This document shows, piece by piece, positions 14,991 to 24,234 of a stretch of DNA of 54,037 nt. The notes beneath the pieces are model-generated. The model ran no database searches, had not been told where the DNA came from, and was given only the letters and a program-made list of their open reading frames with translations. This DNA is from JBKCUA01 sp046318675 (GTDB lineage Bacteria; Pseudomonadota; Alphaproteobacteria; JAJTHO01): the NCBI GenBank assembly GCA_046318675.1, contig JBKCUA010000005.1:1-54037 (forward strand). The letters are read 5' to 3'. The translations under genes were made by a program, and so were the position numbers. Position 1 is the stretch's first letter, and the number at the start of each line of letters is the position of its first letter.

Positions 14991-17432
14991 ATGTCTATAC
15001 GGGAACGCGATAACCTTGAAGAGAGCCACCTAGTCCTACCGTTGCTGCCATTGCGGGATATTGTGGTATTTCCTCATATGATTGTACCGTTGTTTGTGGG
15101 ACGGGAGAAGTCTGTGCGTGCTCTTGAGGCCGCCATGCGTCAAGATAAAAACGTCATGTTGCTAACCCAAAAAGACCCCAGTCTTGATGATCCGGATATG
15201 CGGGGTGTGTACCACATTGGTACGATGGGATCGATTTTGCAGCTGCTGCGATTACCTGATGGTACAGTGAAGGTTCTAGTTGAAGGTGTTGGCAGAGCTA
15301 AGGTGTTGAGTATAGACAATACTAACACGGTATATGCTGAGGCAGTTGCCGAAGTTATGCCTGATACTATCGCTGACGAACGCGAGCTTGCTGCTTTGAC
15401 TCGATCTGTATTGACCGCTTTTGACAGCTATATAAAACTTAATAAGAAAATTCCCCCTGAAGTGTTGGTGGCTATTAATCAGATGTCCGAATCTGGAAAG
15501 CTTTCTGATACCATTGCTTCACATCTTAGCCTTAAAATTCCGGAACGGCAAAAGCTTCTTGAAACTCTTGATATTAACAAGCGCATTAAGGCAATTCTTG
15601 CCGTGATGGAAGGAGAGATAAGCGTTCTTCAGGTAGAGAAAAAAATCCGCACCCGTGTCAAAAAGCAAATGGAAAAAAGCCAGCGGGAATATTACCTCAA
15701 TGAGCAAATGAAGGCCATCCAAAAAGAACTTGGCGAAAATGAAGAAGGCAAGGATGAACTCTCCGAGATAGAGCATCGTATTAAAAAAATCCGTCTGAGC
15801 AAGGAGGCAAAAGAACGCGCTCATCATGAGCTTCGTAAATTACGAATGATGTCCCCCATGGCAGCAGAATCCACGGTGATTCGTAATTATTTAGACTGGT
15901 TACTGGGATTGCCATGGAAAAAATTTACTAAATTAAAACATGATGTGGATGCTGCTGAAATATTGCTTAATAAAGAGCATTTCGGTCTTGATAAAGTTAA
16001 AGAGCGGATCATTGAATACCTAGCCGTGCAAAAACGTACTGGTAAACTCAAGGGCCCCATCCTTTGTTTGGTAGGACCACCGGGGGTGGGCAAGACGTCT
16101 TTGGGTAAATCTATTGCGGCTGCTACGGGGCGTAGTTTTGTGCGTATGTCCGTGGGTGGGGTTCGGGATGAATCGGAAATACGCGGTCATCGTCGTACTT
16201 ACATTGGCTCTCTGCCGGGAAAAATTATTCAATCAATGAAAAAAGCAAGGTCATCTAATCCTTTGTTTCTTATTGATGAGATTGATAAGCTTGCCAATGA
16301 TTGGCGGGGCGATCCGACATCGGCATTGTTGGAAGTTCTCGATCCTGAACAAAATGCGGCCTTCAATGATCACTATTTGGAAGTTGATTATGATCTCTCC
16401 CAAGTAATGTTTGTTTGTACCGCTAATACGTTGAATATGCCTCAACCCCTTCTGGATCGCATGGAAGTCATTCGTATTTCTGGGTATACGGAAGATGAGA
16501 AAGTTGTCATATGCCAGCGGCACTTGCTGGCTAAGCAGCGCGAAGCGCACGGTTTAAAGGAACAGGAATTTATTGTGCCTGAGGAAACCCTGCGCGCGAT
16601 TATTCGCACCTACACCCGGGAAGCCGGTGTGCGTAATATTGATCGAGAACTGGCTAAGTTGGCTCGTAAGGCCACGCGTGCTCTTGAGGCAAAGCCAAGT
16701 ATTGCGACCATTACCATCACCCCTGACACCTTGGAGGGGTATTTGGGTGTGCCAAAATACCGCTTTGGCTTGGCCGAGGAAAGTAATCAGATTGGTGCTA
16801 CCACGGGTTTAGCTTGGACAGAAGTTGGCGGGGATTTGCTCTCCATTGAAGCCGTGCTTGTCCACGGCAGTGGTAAGATTACCATCACCGGCAAGCTTGG
16901 CGACGTGATGCAGGAGTCTATTCAGGCGGCTTTGAGCTATGTAAAAGCTAATGCTGCTCGTTTTGGTGTTAAACCGAATGTCTTTGATAAAAAAGATATT
17001 CACGTGCACGTCCCCGAGGGGGCTACGCCTAAAGATGGTCCTTCGGCGGGAATTGCCATTGCAACATCCATCGTTTCGTTGCTTACGGGTATTCCCGTGC
17101 GTCGGGATGTGGCCATGACTGGGGAAGTCACCCTGCGCGGTCGAGTATTGCCCATTGGTGGGCTTAAGGAGAAACTGTTAGCGGCATTGCGTGGTGGCCT
17201 TAAGACAGTGCTTATTCCGGAAGAAAATGCTAAAGATTTAGCGGAGATTCCTGATATTGTAAAAAGAAGCTTGGATATCAAGCCAGTATCAACGGTTGAT
17301 GCAGTATTATCCTATGCTCTGGTTCAGGCACCATTGCCTATTGCGTGGGATGATGGGGTTGATACGGTGGTAGTGGCGGGGGTTGCGGGTAAAACCCCGA
17401 CGCATCCGGAGCAGCCAGCTATCGCGCATTAA
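14991..17432 (+). CDS. lon: ATP-dependent protease Lon
   Basis: A quality-control AAA+ serine protease of 813 residues. The N-terminal substrate domain begins LPLLPLRDIVVFPHMIVPLF. A coiled coil is near 185-290, Walker A GPPGVGKT is near 362, LIDEIDKL is near 425, and the C-terminal protease domain has the catalytic Ser near 685 in PKDGPSAGIA and the partner Lys in GGLKEKLLAALRGGLKTVLI. It starts at ATG 14991 and follows clpX with a short gap. No sigma-32 promoter was obvious in that gap, so it may share the clpX transcript. Confidence 0.97.
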   Translation: MSIRERDNLEESHLVLPLLPLRDIVVFPHMIVPLFVGREKSVRALEAAMRQDKNVMLLTQKDPSLDDPDMRGVYHIGTMGSILQLLRLPDGTVKVLVEGVGRAKVLSIDNTNTVYAEAVAEVMPDTIADERELAALTRSVLTAFDSYIKLNKKIPPEVLVAINQMSESGKLSDTIASHLSLKIPERQKLLETLDINKRIKAILAVMEGEISVLQVEKKIRTRVKKQMEKSQREYYLNEQMKAIQKELGENEEGKDELSEIEHRIKKIRLSKEAKERAHHELRKLRMMSPMAAESTVIRNYLDWLLGLPWKKFTKLKHDVDAAEILLNKEHFGLDKVKERIIEYLAVQKRTGKLKGPILCLVGPPGVGKTSLGKSIAAATGRSFVRMSVGGVRDESEIRGHRRTYIGSLPGKIIQSMKKARSSNPLFLIDEIDKLANDWRGDPTSALLEVLDPEQNAAFNDHYLEVDYDLSQVMFVCTANTLNMPQPLLDRMEVIRISGYTEDEKVVICQRHLLAKQREAHGLKEQEFIVPEETLRAIIRTYTREAGVRNIDRELAKLARKATRALEAKPSIATITITPDTLEGYLGVPKYRFGLAEESNQIGATTGLAWTEVGGDLLSIEAVLVHGSGKITITGKLGDVMQESIQAALSYVKANAARFGVKPNVFDKKDIHVHVPEGATPKDGPSAGIAIATSIVSLLTGIPVRRDVAMTGEVTLRGRVLPIGGLKEKLLAALRGGLKTVLIPEENAKDLAEIPDIVKRSLDIKPVSTVDAVLSYALVQAPLPIAWDDGVDTVVVAGVAGKTPTHPEQPAIAH

Positions 17433-17463
17433 ATAATATTGTTATTGTATAGATAGCGTTTCT

Positions 17464-18105
17464 ATGCTTGGAACCCCTGCAATTTCCTTAAAGCAACGTC
17501 TTTTTACTGGCGATACCCTTGTGCTGGCCAGTCATAATCGTGGCAAGCTGAAAGAGCTGCAAGCCCTTGTCGAGCCTTATGGGATTAAGGTACTAGGGGC
17601 AGGGGATTTGGGGTTGATTGAGCCTGTGGAGGACGGGTTGACCTATGCTGAGAATGCTATGCTTAAGGCTCGCGCCGCCGCCTCGGCCAGCGGCCTTCCA
17701 GCTTTAGCCGATGATTCTGGCTTGGGAGCCAATGCTCTGGGCGGTGCGCCGGGTGTACACTCTGCCCGATGGGCGGAAAAAATGCCCGGTGGGCGTGATT
17801 TTGCCTGGGGTATGGAAAAATTGTGGGTGGCTATCGCGGCCAGTAAGGATAAGCGAGCCCAGTTTACCTGTGCTTTGGCACTGGCCTACCCGGACCATCG
17901 GCCAGGAGAAATGCACGTTGGTATTTTGTCGGGAACCTTGACTTGGCCGCCCCGGGGCACCGCCGGGTTTGGCTATGATCCCATGTTTGTTCCAGATGGT
18001 TTCACTCAGACGTTGGCCGAACTTGGTTCCGTTGTCAAAGACCAGATCAGCCACCGGGCGCAGGCGTTTGCGGTTCTGGCTGCGGTATGTTTTAAGCGTG
18101 CGTAG
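17464..18105 (+). CDS. rdgB: Non-canonical purine NTP pyrophosphatase (RdgB/HAM1)
   Basis: Hydrolyses ITP, dITP and XTP to keep them out of nucleic acids. The 213-residue protein starts with the motif LVLASHNRGKLKEL near residue 18 and has PVEDGLTYAENAMLKA, LADDSGLGANALGGAPGVHSAR split over about 80-100, and FGYDPMFVPDG near 170, ending with the conserved ISHRAQAF. hisD follows at once. In relatives rdgB sits near hemW and rph; here the neighbours are lon and hisD. Confidence 0.94.
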   Translation: MLGTPAISLKQRLFTGDTLVLASHNRGKLKELQALVEPYGIKVLGAGDLGLIEPVEDGLTYAENAMLKARAAASASGLPALADDSGLGANALGGAPGVHSARWAEKMPGGRDFAWGMEKLWVAIAASKDKRAQFTCALALAYPDHRPGEMHVGILSGTLTWPPRGTAGFGYDPMFVPDGFTQTLAELGSVVKDQISHRAQAFAVLAAVCFKRA

Positions 18106-18143
18106 TGCTTGCGCTAGCACTAAAAAAGCGACAGAATAGAACG

Positions 18144-19427
18144 ATGTACTGGTTGGATGCCCGCGACGCTGATTTTTTGCCTAGGCTGGACAAGGCTCTA
18201 GAGCGAGGCAGTGGTCATGACCCGGCGATTGCCGATGCGGTTTCCTCGATTATCAAAGCTGTGCGTCAGGAAGGCGATGCCGCTTTGGAGCGTTACACGC
18301 AACAGTTTGATCGGCATATTGGGGATTTAAAAGTTTCAAAGGCCGCGCTGGAAAAGGCCGCTGCTTTGTGTCCGGCCTCGGTGCGGGAGGCGTTGGAGAA
18401 AGCCGCCGCCCGGATTCGGGTTTTTCATGCCCTGCAACGCCCTGAAGATAAAGATATTACCGACAGCCTCGGTGTTCGCCTAGGATGGCGGTGGGAGGCA
18501 TTAGGAGCCGTGGGGTTATATGTCCCCGGCGGTCGAGCCAGTTACCCAAGCTCGGTGTTGATGAACGCTCTACCGGCGAAAATTGCCGGGGTTGAGCGAT
18601 TGGTTGTTACCGTTCCAACACCTGAGGGGTATTTGCCTCCAGCAGTAGCTACAGCGTTATTGTTGGCCGAAGTGGATGAGGTTTACGCTGTGGGCGGAGC
18701 GCAGGCTATTGCTGCGTTGGCTTTTGGTACCGCCAGCATTGCTCCAGTGGTCAAGATTGTTGGTCCCGGTAATGCCTATGTTGCCGAGGCAAAACGGCAA
18801 GTATTCGGTAAAGTGGGAATTGATTCCATCGCCGGGCCTTCGGAAGTCTGTATCATTAGTGATGGAAGTACTCCTGCCGCATGGCTGGCCGCTGATCTCC
18901 TTGCCCAAGCTGAACACGATCCCGATGCTCAGTCCATTATCATTGCAACCGATCAGGGGCATTTGCAGGCAGTGGTGGATGCCGTAGCCGCGCAATTGCC
19001 TTTATTCGTCACCCGCGCCATAGCGAAGGCTAGCTGGGATCGGTATGGGTTAGTTATTCTTGTACCTAGTCTGAGCGATGCTATCTGGGTGTCGGCTCGC
19101 ATCGCCCCGGAACATTTGGAGCTGTCCGGTGCTAAAGCCGAGGCTTTATTTCCTCAAGTTCGTTGCGCGGGCAGTGTTTTTATTGGTGCCCACACCCCCG
19201 AAGCTTTGGGGGATTATTGCGCCGGCCCTAACCATGTTTTGCCTACCAGCGGTGCAGCGCGCTATGCCTCCGGCCTTGGTGTCACCGATTTTATGCGCCG
19301 GGCGACGTTTTTGCATTGCCCCGAGGGTAAAGCTTTTGGGGCATTAGCAGGCATCGCTGTACCCCTTGCTGAGGCGGAGGGATTGCCGGCGCACGGTGGA
19401 TCGGTAAGGATAAGAGAAAATCGTTGA
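18144..19427 (+). CDS. hisD: Histidinol dehydrogenase
   Basis: Catalyses the last two oxidation steps of histidine synthesis, histidinol to histidine, with NAD and zinc. The 427-residue protein has the signature GGAQAIAALAFGT near residue 185, VGPGNAYVAEAKR near 210, IDSIAGPSEVCII near 235, the catalytic Glu/His region ISARIAPEHLEL-like (VSARIAPEHLELSG) and GPNHVLPTSGAAR. I chose ATG 18144 (MYWLDARDADFLPRLDKAL). GTG 18105, which overlaps the rdgB stop, is open but would add 13 atypical residues. No other his genes are nearby. Confidence 0.94.
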   Translation: MYWLDARDADFLPRLDKALERGSGHDPAIADAVSSIIKAVRQEGDAALERYTQQFDRHIGDLKVSKAALEKAAALCPASVREALEKAAARIRVFHALQRPEDKDITDSLGVRLGWRWEALGAVGLYVPGGRASYPSSVLMNALPAKIAGVERLVVTVPTPEGYLPPAVATALLLAEVDEVYAVGGAQAIAALAFGTASIAPVVKIVGPGNAYVAEAKRQVFGKVGIDSIAGPSEVCIISDGSTPAAWLAADLLAQAEHDPDAQSIIIATDQGHLQAVVDAVAAQLPLFVTRAIAKASWDRYGLVILVPSLSDAIWVSARIAPEHLELSGAKAEALFPQVRCAGSVFIGAHTPEALGDYCAGPNHVLPTSGAARYASGLGVTDFMRRATFLHCPEGKAFGALAGIAVPLAEAEGLPAHGGSVRIRENR

Positions 19428-19558
19428 ATTCGATTGTGATATTTGCGGCTGTTATTTATGGCTTGCATCCGCTCTGATTTTGTTGCTAGAAATATCCTCC
19501 CCGTGTGCTGGACGACATCTTGGCGCGTCGGGTTTACCCCTAACGATGGAGATTCTCG

Positions 19559-19828
19559 ATGTCGCTTACTGTCGCACAAAAAGCGGAAATTATGAAAAAA
19601 TTCGCCGTTGTCGCTAATGACACTGGCTCACCGGAGGTACAGGTTGCCTTACTGACGGAGCGTATCAATGCTCTGTCCGGGCATCTTAGCAACCACAATA
19701 AAGACAATCATTCCCGCCGTGGGCTACTCAAGATGGTTGGGCATCGTCGGTCTTTGCTCGATTATCTGAAGAAGAAAGATTTTGGTCGTTACCAGCGGTT
19801 GATTCAGGCTCTTGGTCTACGCCGCTAG
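19559..19828 (+). CDS. rpsO: 30S ribosomal protein S15
   Basis: Primary 16S rRNA-binding protein of the small subunit, 89 residues as usual. The signature GDTGSPEVQ-type segment reads NDTGSPEVQVALLTERINAL, followed by HLSNHNKDNHSRRGLLKMVGHRRSLLDYL split across 40-75 and the C-terminal RYQRLIQALGLRR. ATG 19559 follows GGAGA. truB normally precedes and pnp follows in relatives; neither is here, and lgt follows 2 bp after the stop. Confidence 0.97.
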   Translation: MSLTVAQKAEIMKKFAVVANDTGSPEVQVALLTERINALSGHLSNHNKDNHSRRGLLKMVGHRRSLLDYLKKKDFGRYQRLIQALGLRR

Positions 19829-19830
19829 GT

Positions 19831-20613
19831 GTGTTGACCTTTCCTACGATTGATCCTGTGGCCATTTCTATCGGCGGCTTTGCTGTGCGATGGTACGCAC
19901 TTGCCTATATTGCCGGGATTTTTTTGGGTTTTTTGGCCTTAAAGCGCCTGCGTCGTTTTGCCGGCAATCCAGGTGAGCCTTCCGATGCGGCCTTGGATGG
20001 CCTCCTTACTGGGGTTATTTTGGGGATTATTCTTGGCGGGCGGCTGGGTTATGTTTTATTATACCAATGGGGTTACTATAGCCAGAACCTCGGTGATATT
20101 CTCAAAATATGGCAAGGCGGCATGGCCTTTCATGGCGGGCTAATCGGTGTGGCGGCGGCAATACTTATTGTCAGTCGCACGCACCGAGTGCCGTTGCCTC
20201 GCCTTGCTGATCTTACAGCTGCTGTTGTCCCTATTGGTCTTTTTTTTGGCCGAGTAGCCAATTTTATTAATGGTGAGCTATATGGCCGGGTGACTTATTC
20301 CCCTTTGGGAATGGTGTTTCCTCACGGCGGATCGTTGCCGCGGCACCCAAGCCAATTGTATGAAGCAGTGGGCGAGGGACTGCTGTTGGGCTTTTTCTTA
20401 TTGCTGGGGGCGTGTCGTTGGGGGTGGTTGCAAACACCGTGGCGAGTCACCGGGGTATTTTTGGCCGGGTATGGTCTTGTGCGGTTTGCTGTGGAGTTCT
20501 TCCGAGAACCGGATGTCCAGATTGGTTTTCTTGTGTTGGGTTTGAGCCAAGGGCAATGGTTGTGTCTACTCATGATTGCGGCGGGGGCTGTGTGCCTGCG
20601 CCCCAGAAGCTAG
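19831..20613 (+). CDS. lgt: Prolipoprotein diacylglyceryl transferase
   Basis: Inner-membrane enzyme that transfers diacylglycerol to the lipobox cysteine of prolipoproteins. The 260-residue, multi-helix protein begins FPTIDPVAISIGGFAVRWYA and has GGRLGYVLLYQW near residue 70, GGMAFHGGLIGV near 95 (essential His), the Lgt signature GRVANFINGELYGR near 137 and HPSQLYEAVGEG near 172. The start is GTG 19831, just after rpsO. Its 3' end overlaps the start of the methyltransferase gene by roughly 20 bp, as in other alphaproteobacteria where lgt precedes the MidA-type gene. Confidence 0.95.
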   Translation: MLTFPTIDPVAISIGGFAVRWYALAYIAGIFLGFLALKRLRRFAGNPGEPSDAALDGLLTGVILGIILGGRLGYVLLYQWGYYSQNLGDILKIWQGGMAFHGGLIGVAAAILIVSRTHRVPLPRLADLTAAVVPIGLFFGRVANFINGELYGRVTYSPLGMVFPHGGSLPRHPSQLYEAVGEGLLLGFFLLLGACRWGWLQTPWRVTGVFLAGYGLVRFAVEFFREPDVQIGFLVLGLSQGQWLCLLMIAAGAVCLRPRS

Positions 20614-21536
20614 AAGATTGGTGGGCGATCCAGACCGCCCGGTATTATAATAACCCCAACGCCGTGGGAGCCAAGGGTGCCTTCACCACTGCCCCTGAAA
20701 TAAGCCCGCTGTTTGGTGAAAGTTTGGCTGTTTGGTTGGCTCTGGCATGGGAGCGTGCGGGAAGTCCAGCACAAGCAATCTTAACAGAACTTGGTCCTGG
20801 GCGAGGGACGCTTATGGCCGATATATATCGCCGCGTCAAAGCATTGCCTGTGCAGTGGCAGGTGATGGCGGTGGAAAACTCGATACCACTGCAACGAGAG
20901 CAGGCGCGATATTGGGCAAAACACGGTATTCCCGATCCCCAATGGATTGATACGTTGCAATCACTGCCCACAGAAAGTCCAGTATTTATTATTGCCAATG
21001 AGTTTTTTGATGCTCTTCCTATTCAACAATGGCGCGGTCAGGCGCAAGCCTATGTACAGGATGGCAAACGTATCTGGTTCCCTCAACCCGATACCAATGA
21101 TACCGCTATTATAGAAAAAAGCCCGCTTCGCGCTGCCGTGATGGAGGAAATATGCGCCCTAGTAAAAAAATCCTGCGGGGCTGGTCTTATTATTGACTAT
21201 GGGGCAATGCAGTGGCAACCGGGGGATAGTCTCCAAGCTCTGCGCCATCATCAATCCGTATATCCCTACACTGCCGATGCCGATACTGATATCACCAGTC
21301 ATGTGAATTTTGAACAACTCCAAACTATAGCAAAAGCTTTTAACTTGATAACCACGCTGACCACTCAACGGGATTTTTTGTATCACCACGGTATCCGCGA
21401 ACGCCTCAATATGTTATCATACCACAATCCCAGCCACCAGGAAACCCTCTACCAAGGTTATGCCAGACTCATCGATTCCGAAGCAATGGGGGGAATTTTT
21501 AAAGTGTTGACATTTTATAGCGCGTTGCGTAATTAG
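20592..21536 (+). CDS. SAM-dependent methyltransferase, MidA/NDUFAF7 type
   Basis: Mitochondrial NDUFAF7 methylates an arginine of complex I and MidA is the bacterial counterpart. Visible motifs are GAKGAFTTAPEISPLFGE, the SAM loop ILTELGPGRGTLMADI, FIIANEFFDALPIQQW and LIIDYG. I place the start at GTG 20592; ATG 20556 is possible. Either way the usual N-terminal segment is somewhat short. The last six codons (YSALRN) and the stop come from repeat copy B, which begins at 21516. The sequence beyond the repeat would have given a different tail ending within about 15 residues. The catalytic part is intact. Confidence 0.82.
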   Translation: MPAPQKLEDWWAIQTARYYNNPNAVGAKGAFTTAPEISPLFGESLAVWLALAWERAGSPAQAILTELGPGRGTLMADIYRRVKALPVQWQVMAVENSIPLQREQARYWAKHGIPDPQWIDTLQSLPTESPVFIIANEFFDALPIQQWRGQAQAYVQDGKRIWFPQPDTNDTAIIEKSPLRAAVMEEICALVKKSCGAGLIIDYGAMQWQPGDSLQALRHHQSVYPYTADADTDITSHVNFEQLQTIAKAFNLITTLTTQRDFLYHHGIRERLNMLSYHNPSHQETLYQGYARLIDSEAMGGIFKVLTFYSALRN

Positions 21537-21656
21537 CGGTAGATTTTGATAAAGTCTTCAGCGCGCTATAAGTTATTTTTGTTTGGCCATTCGGCCGCGG
21601 CACTTTGTGCCGTGCGCTGGCTGAAAGTATACTTTATAATTGTGCAACCAGCTATA
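21516..21656. mobile_element. MITE-like element, copy B (141 bp, inverted)
   Basis: The reverse complement of copies A and D: begins TATAGCGCGTTGCGTAATTA and ends with a left-type terminus ATTGTGCAACCAGCTATA. It carries the same central palindromes (CGGCCATTCGGCCG-like and CGGCACTTTGTGCCG). It sits where two convergent genes meet and is translated at the 3' end of both: YSALRN on the plus strand and a tail of about 29 residues on the minus strand. Confidence 0.85.
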
Positions 21657-22855
21657 TGCGGTTTTGCAAAGCCAAGCAGCAGAAAATACACCGTCATAAC
21701 TTTATATGCCAAATAGGCATCTAAAGTTAGCATGTTTCCCAACAAGACCAGTGTCGGTAAAGGCAAGATTATAAGGCCACCTAAAAAAAATGATCCCAAC
21801 AACAACGTTCCAATAATACCATTTTCTGCTAATAAGCGAGCATAGCCCATATCTACAGCTGGCCCCCGACTGCCTGAACCGTGACCAATCCAAAAAGCCG
21901 CCGTGCCCCGACTATGCCAAAACAGCTTGACAGCCACGGCGGTTTTTTCAGTTCGCTGCAGCAAACTAAGATCAGTCAAAGGTAGCAATGTATGGGTAGC
22001 GGTAGCCAGAGGATACGCATCACTGACAGGCATATGTGGTGTGGCAGCATTCCATATCCCCCGCACGGCAATAATATTATCGCCACTACCCAGCATCGCC
22101 AACCGTTTGCCCACAGGGGAAAAATTGATCATTAAAGGTAATACTGCAAGAGCCACTACCCACCGTCGCCAATTCTTGCCTATTGCTGCAATCCCCAACA
22201 GCAATACAAACGGAACCCGTGCCCCAGATATCGCAATACCCAGGCCTGCTAATAGAAGTGCCAATCCCTTATGCCGCCACGATAGCGGAGCTTGTAGTGC
22301 TGCTGTTGCCAGCATAGCCAGCACCAAGCCAACCTCCCACGTTCCACCGGTTAGGCCACTGGGAATGCCCCAACGCAGACCGTCTTCTGTAGTAAAAGCG
22401 GGCATAAGGTTGTATCGCTGTAATATAACCATTATCACCGTAACCAGGCCGTAAGCTGCAAGATAGAAGGCAAAAAAACGTGGTTTATTCGCAAGTAAAC
22501 TTCCGGCCACAAAGAAAACAGCATACTCAGCTAACCGTAAAGCATAAGCATAGCCAACCAGACCGCCATCGTTCCAGGCTACACTAACCACACCAAGGAT
22601 ACAAAATCCCCCTAGCGCATACAAATACCATGGCAACCTGAATAACTCCCATCGCCAAGTAAAAATAATCATGCACGCAACCAACAGAAGCACGCCATCA
22701 TCCACCCGCGCCCCGGCATACTGCCCCGCTACGGTAATCATGTTGATTTTTGGGAGCCATAACAAGGGCAAAAGCAAACCTAAAACAAGACAATGGAAAC
22801 GGTAAAAAACGGGCATCAGGGCAGTATAGACGCTTCTTTTAACAACACCAGTCAT
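21566..22855 (-). CDS. O-antigen-ligase-like polytopic membrane protein
   Basis: 429 residues with about ten to twelve hydrophobic segments, for example LVLGLLLPLLWLP, VLLLVACMIIFTW, AVFFVAGSLL and GLALLLAGLGIAISGARVPF. A larger periplasmic loop lies around 255-335 and precedes HGSGSRGPAVDMGYARLLAE, then more helices. This layout matches WaaL/Wzy-type O-antigen ligases or polymerases, but the assignment is by topology and short motifs only. The C-terminal 29 residues (from about IAGCTIIKYTFSQRTAQSAA) are encoded by repeat copy B and end at an in-frame TTATAG inside it. It is head-to-head with yggT. Confidence 0.55.
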   Translation of the reverse strand: MTGVVKRSVYTALMPVFYRFHCLVLGLLLPLLWLPKINMITVAGQYAGARVDDGVLLLVACMIIFTWRWELFRLPWYLYALGGFCILGVVSVAWNDGGLVGYAYALRLAEYAVFFVAGSLLANKPRFFAFYLAAYGLVTVIMVILQRYNLMPAFTTEDGLRWGIPSGLTGGTWEVGLVLAMLATAALQAPLSWRHKGLALLLAGLGIAISGARVPFVLLLGIAAIGKNWRRWVVALAVLPLMINFSPVGKRLAMLGSGDNIIAVRGIWNAATPHMPVSDAYPLATATHTLLPLTDLSLLQRTEKTAVAVKLFWHSRGTAAFWIGHGSGSRGPAVDMGYARLLAENGIIGTLLLGSFFLGGLIILPLPTLVLLGNMLTLDAYLAYKVMTVYFLLLGFAKPHIAGCTIIKYTFSQRTAQSAAAEWPNKNNL

Positions 22856-22890
22856 TGACGCCCCTGTTGTTACCCTATAAAAGCCCCATC

Positions 22891-23181
22891 ATGATAAACC
22901 CAATTGTTAATTTGATCGTTAGTGTCATCAACTTATTTATTTTTGCCTTGATTGTGCAGATATTTTTAGGATGGCTCGTGTATCTTGATATTGTTAACAG
23001 TAGACACAAATTTGTCCGTATGTTGGATGAAACGGTGCGGAAATTTTCCGAACCGCTGTTAAATCCCATTCGCCAGCTTATTCGCCGTATTTGGCCAGCG
23101 TTGGCTATTGATCTTGCCCCGGTATTTTTAATTTTGGGCTTATATTTTACTGTTGATGTGTTGCACTGGCTGGCACGATGA
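22891..23181 (+). CDS. YggT-family membrane protein
   Basis: 96 residues with two membrane segments (VNLIVSVINLFIFALIVQIF and DLAPVFLILGLYFTVDVL) separated by a cytoplasmic stretch with the family motif ETVRKFSEPLLNPIRQLIRR. YggT proteins are linked to osmotic tolerance and division-site genes in other bacteria. ATG 22891 gives the usual MINPIVNLI start. It overlaps the folD start by 4 bp (ATGA), so the two are co-translated. Confidence 0.85.
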   Translation: MINPIVNLIVSVINLFIFALIVQIFLGWLVYLDIVNSRHKFVRMLDETVRKFSEPLLNPIRQLIRRIWPALAIDLAPVFLILGLYFTVDVLHWLAR

Positions 23182-24029
23182 TGATTTTAGATGGTAAGGC
23201 CTTGGGTGCAAGCATTAGAGCTACTATTGCTCAGCAGGTAAAAGACTTTCATCATCGTACAGGGATAACCCCTGGCTTGGCCGTGGTTTTGGTGGGCGAA
23301 GACCCGGCCAGTGCTGTGTACGTTCGTACTAAGGGTAAACAGGCAATGGAGGCTGGTTTTGCTTCTTTCACTCACTGTTTACCAGGGAATACAACCCAGG
23401 AAAATTTACTGAGCTTGGTGGATAGCCTCAATCAAGATTCCTTGGTACATGGTATTCTGGTACAGCTTCCCTTGCCCCGGCATATTAATAGTACGGCAGT
23501 TATCGAACGCATCAGCCCGCTGAAGGACGTGGATGGCTTCACCACTGTAAACATTGGTAGGTTACAATTAGGCTTGGAATCGTTTGTGCCCTGTACTCCA
23601 CAAGGTTGTATGCTGCTGTTGGAGCAGGCATTGCCTAGGGAAAAAATGGCTGGAAAACACGCTGTCATCGTCGGACGCAGTAACATTGTGGGTAAGCCTA
23701 TGGCGGCCTTGTTGCTTCAAGCCGATTGTACCGTCACTATTGCACACTCAAAAACAAAAAATCTAGGAGACATTACCCGACAAGCGGATATTTTGGTGGC
23801 CGCCGTGGGACGGCCAAAGATGATTACCGGGGATATGGTGCAAAGTGGTGTCGTGGTTTTGGACGTGGGTATTAATAGGGTTGCAGATAGCCTTGTCGGC
23901 GATGTTGATTACGCCACTGTTGCCCCGAAATCCAAGGCTATAACCCCCGTTCCCGGCGGTGTTGGACCGATGACCATTGCGTGCTTACTCGGAAACACTT
24001 TACAAGCAGCAACGCACTATCGTTTATAG
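23178..24029 (+). CDS. folD: Bifunctional methylenetetrahydrofolate dehydrogenase/cyclohydrolase FolD
   Basis: Interconverts 5,10-methylene-, 5,10-methenyl- and 10-formyl-tetrahydrofolate. The 283-residue protein has VLVGEDPASAVYVRTKGKQA with the catalytic Lys near residue 53, GILVQLPLPRHI near 93, KDVDGFTTVNIGRL near 117, VIVGRSNIVGKPMA near 160 and PVPGGVGPMTIACLL near 255. It starts at ATG 23178, overlapping yggT. Its TAG stop (24027-24029) is made by the terminus of the repeat element at 24025. Confidence 0.95.
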   Translation: MMILDGKALGASIRATIAQQVKDFHHRTGITPGLAVVLVGEDPASAVYVRTKGKQAMEAGFASFTHCLPGNTTQENLLSLVDSLNQDSLVHGILVQLPLPRHINSTAVIERISPLKDVDGFTTVNIGRLQLGLESFVPCTPQGCMLLLEQALPREKMAGKHAVIVGRSNIVGKPMAALLLQADCTVTIAHSKTKNLGDITRQADILVAAVGRPKMITGDMVQSGVVVLDVGINRVADSLVGDVDYATVAPKSKAITPVPGGVGPMTIACLLGNTLQAATHYRL

Positions 24030-24210
24030 TGCGTTGCGTCATTTATGGTCAACTTTGATAAAGTCTACTGTGCGCTGAAACTATTTTTATAACCTTGTGC
24101 AATCAAATCATTGCACAAGGGTTGGCTCAAATGCCGCGCGTACTCACCGCCTCGCGTGGATAATATCTACATGTTGAACGCAAAATGGTATAATTTTCCA
24201 ACCCGCTATA
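24025..24210. mobile_element. Divergent MITE-like element, copy C (186 bp)
   Basis: The left terminus TATAGTGCGTTGCGTCATTTA and the next 50 bp, with CTTTGATAAAGTCT, match the B-orientation repeat. The right terminus ATAATTTTCCAACCCGCTATA matches its other end. The centre is different: it has a perfect 11-bp hairpin, CCTTGTGCAAT (24093-24103) with ATTGCACAAGG (24110-24120), in place of the two small palindromes. It lies between convergent folD and the FYDLN gene and supplies the folD stop. Confidence 0.7.
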
Positions 24211-24234
24211 AACGGGGAAAATCATTGCAAGTTT

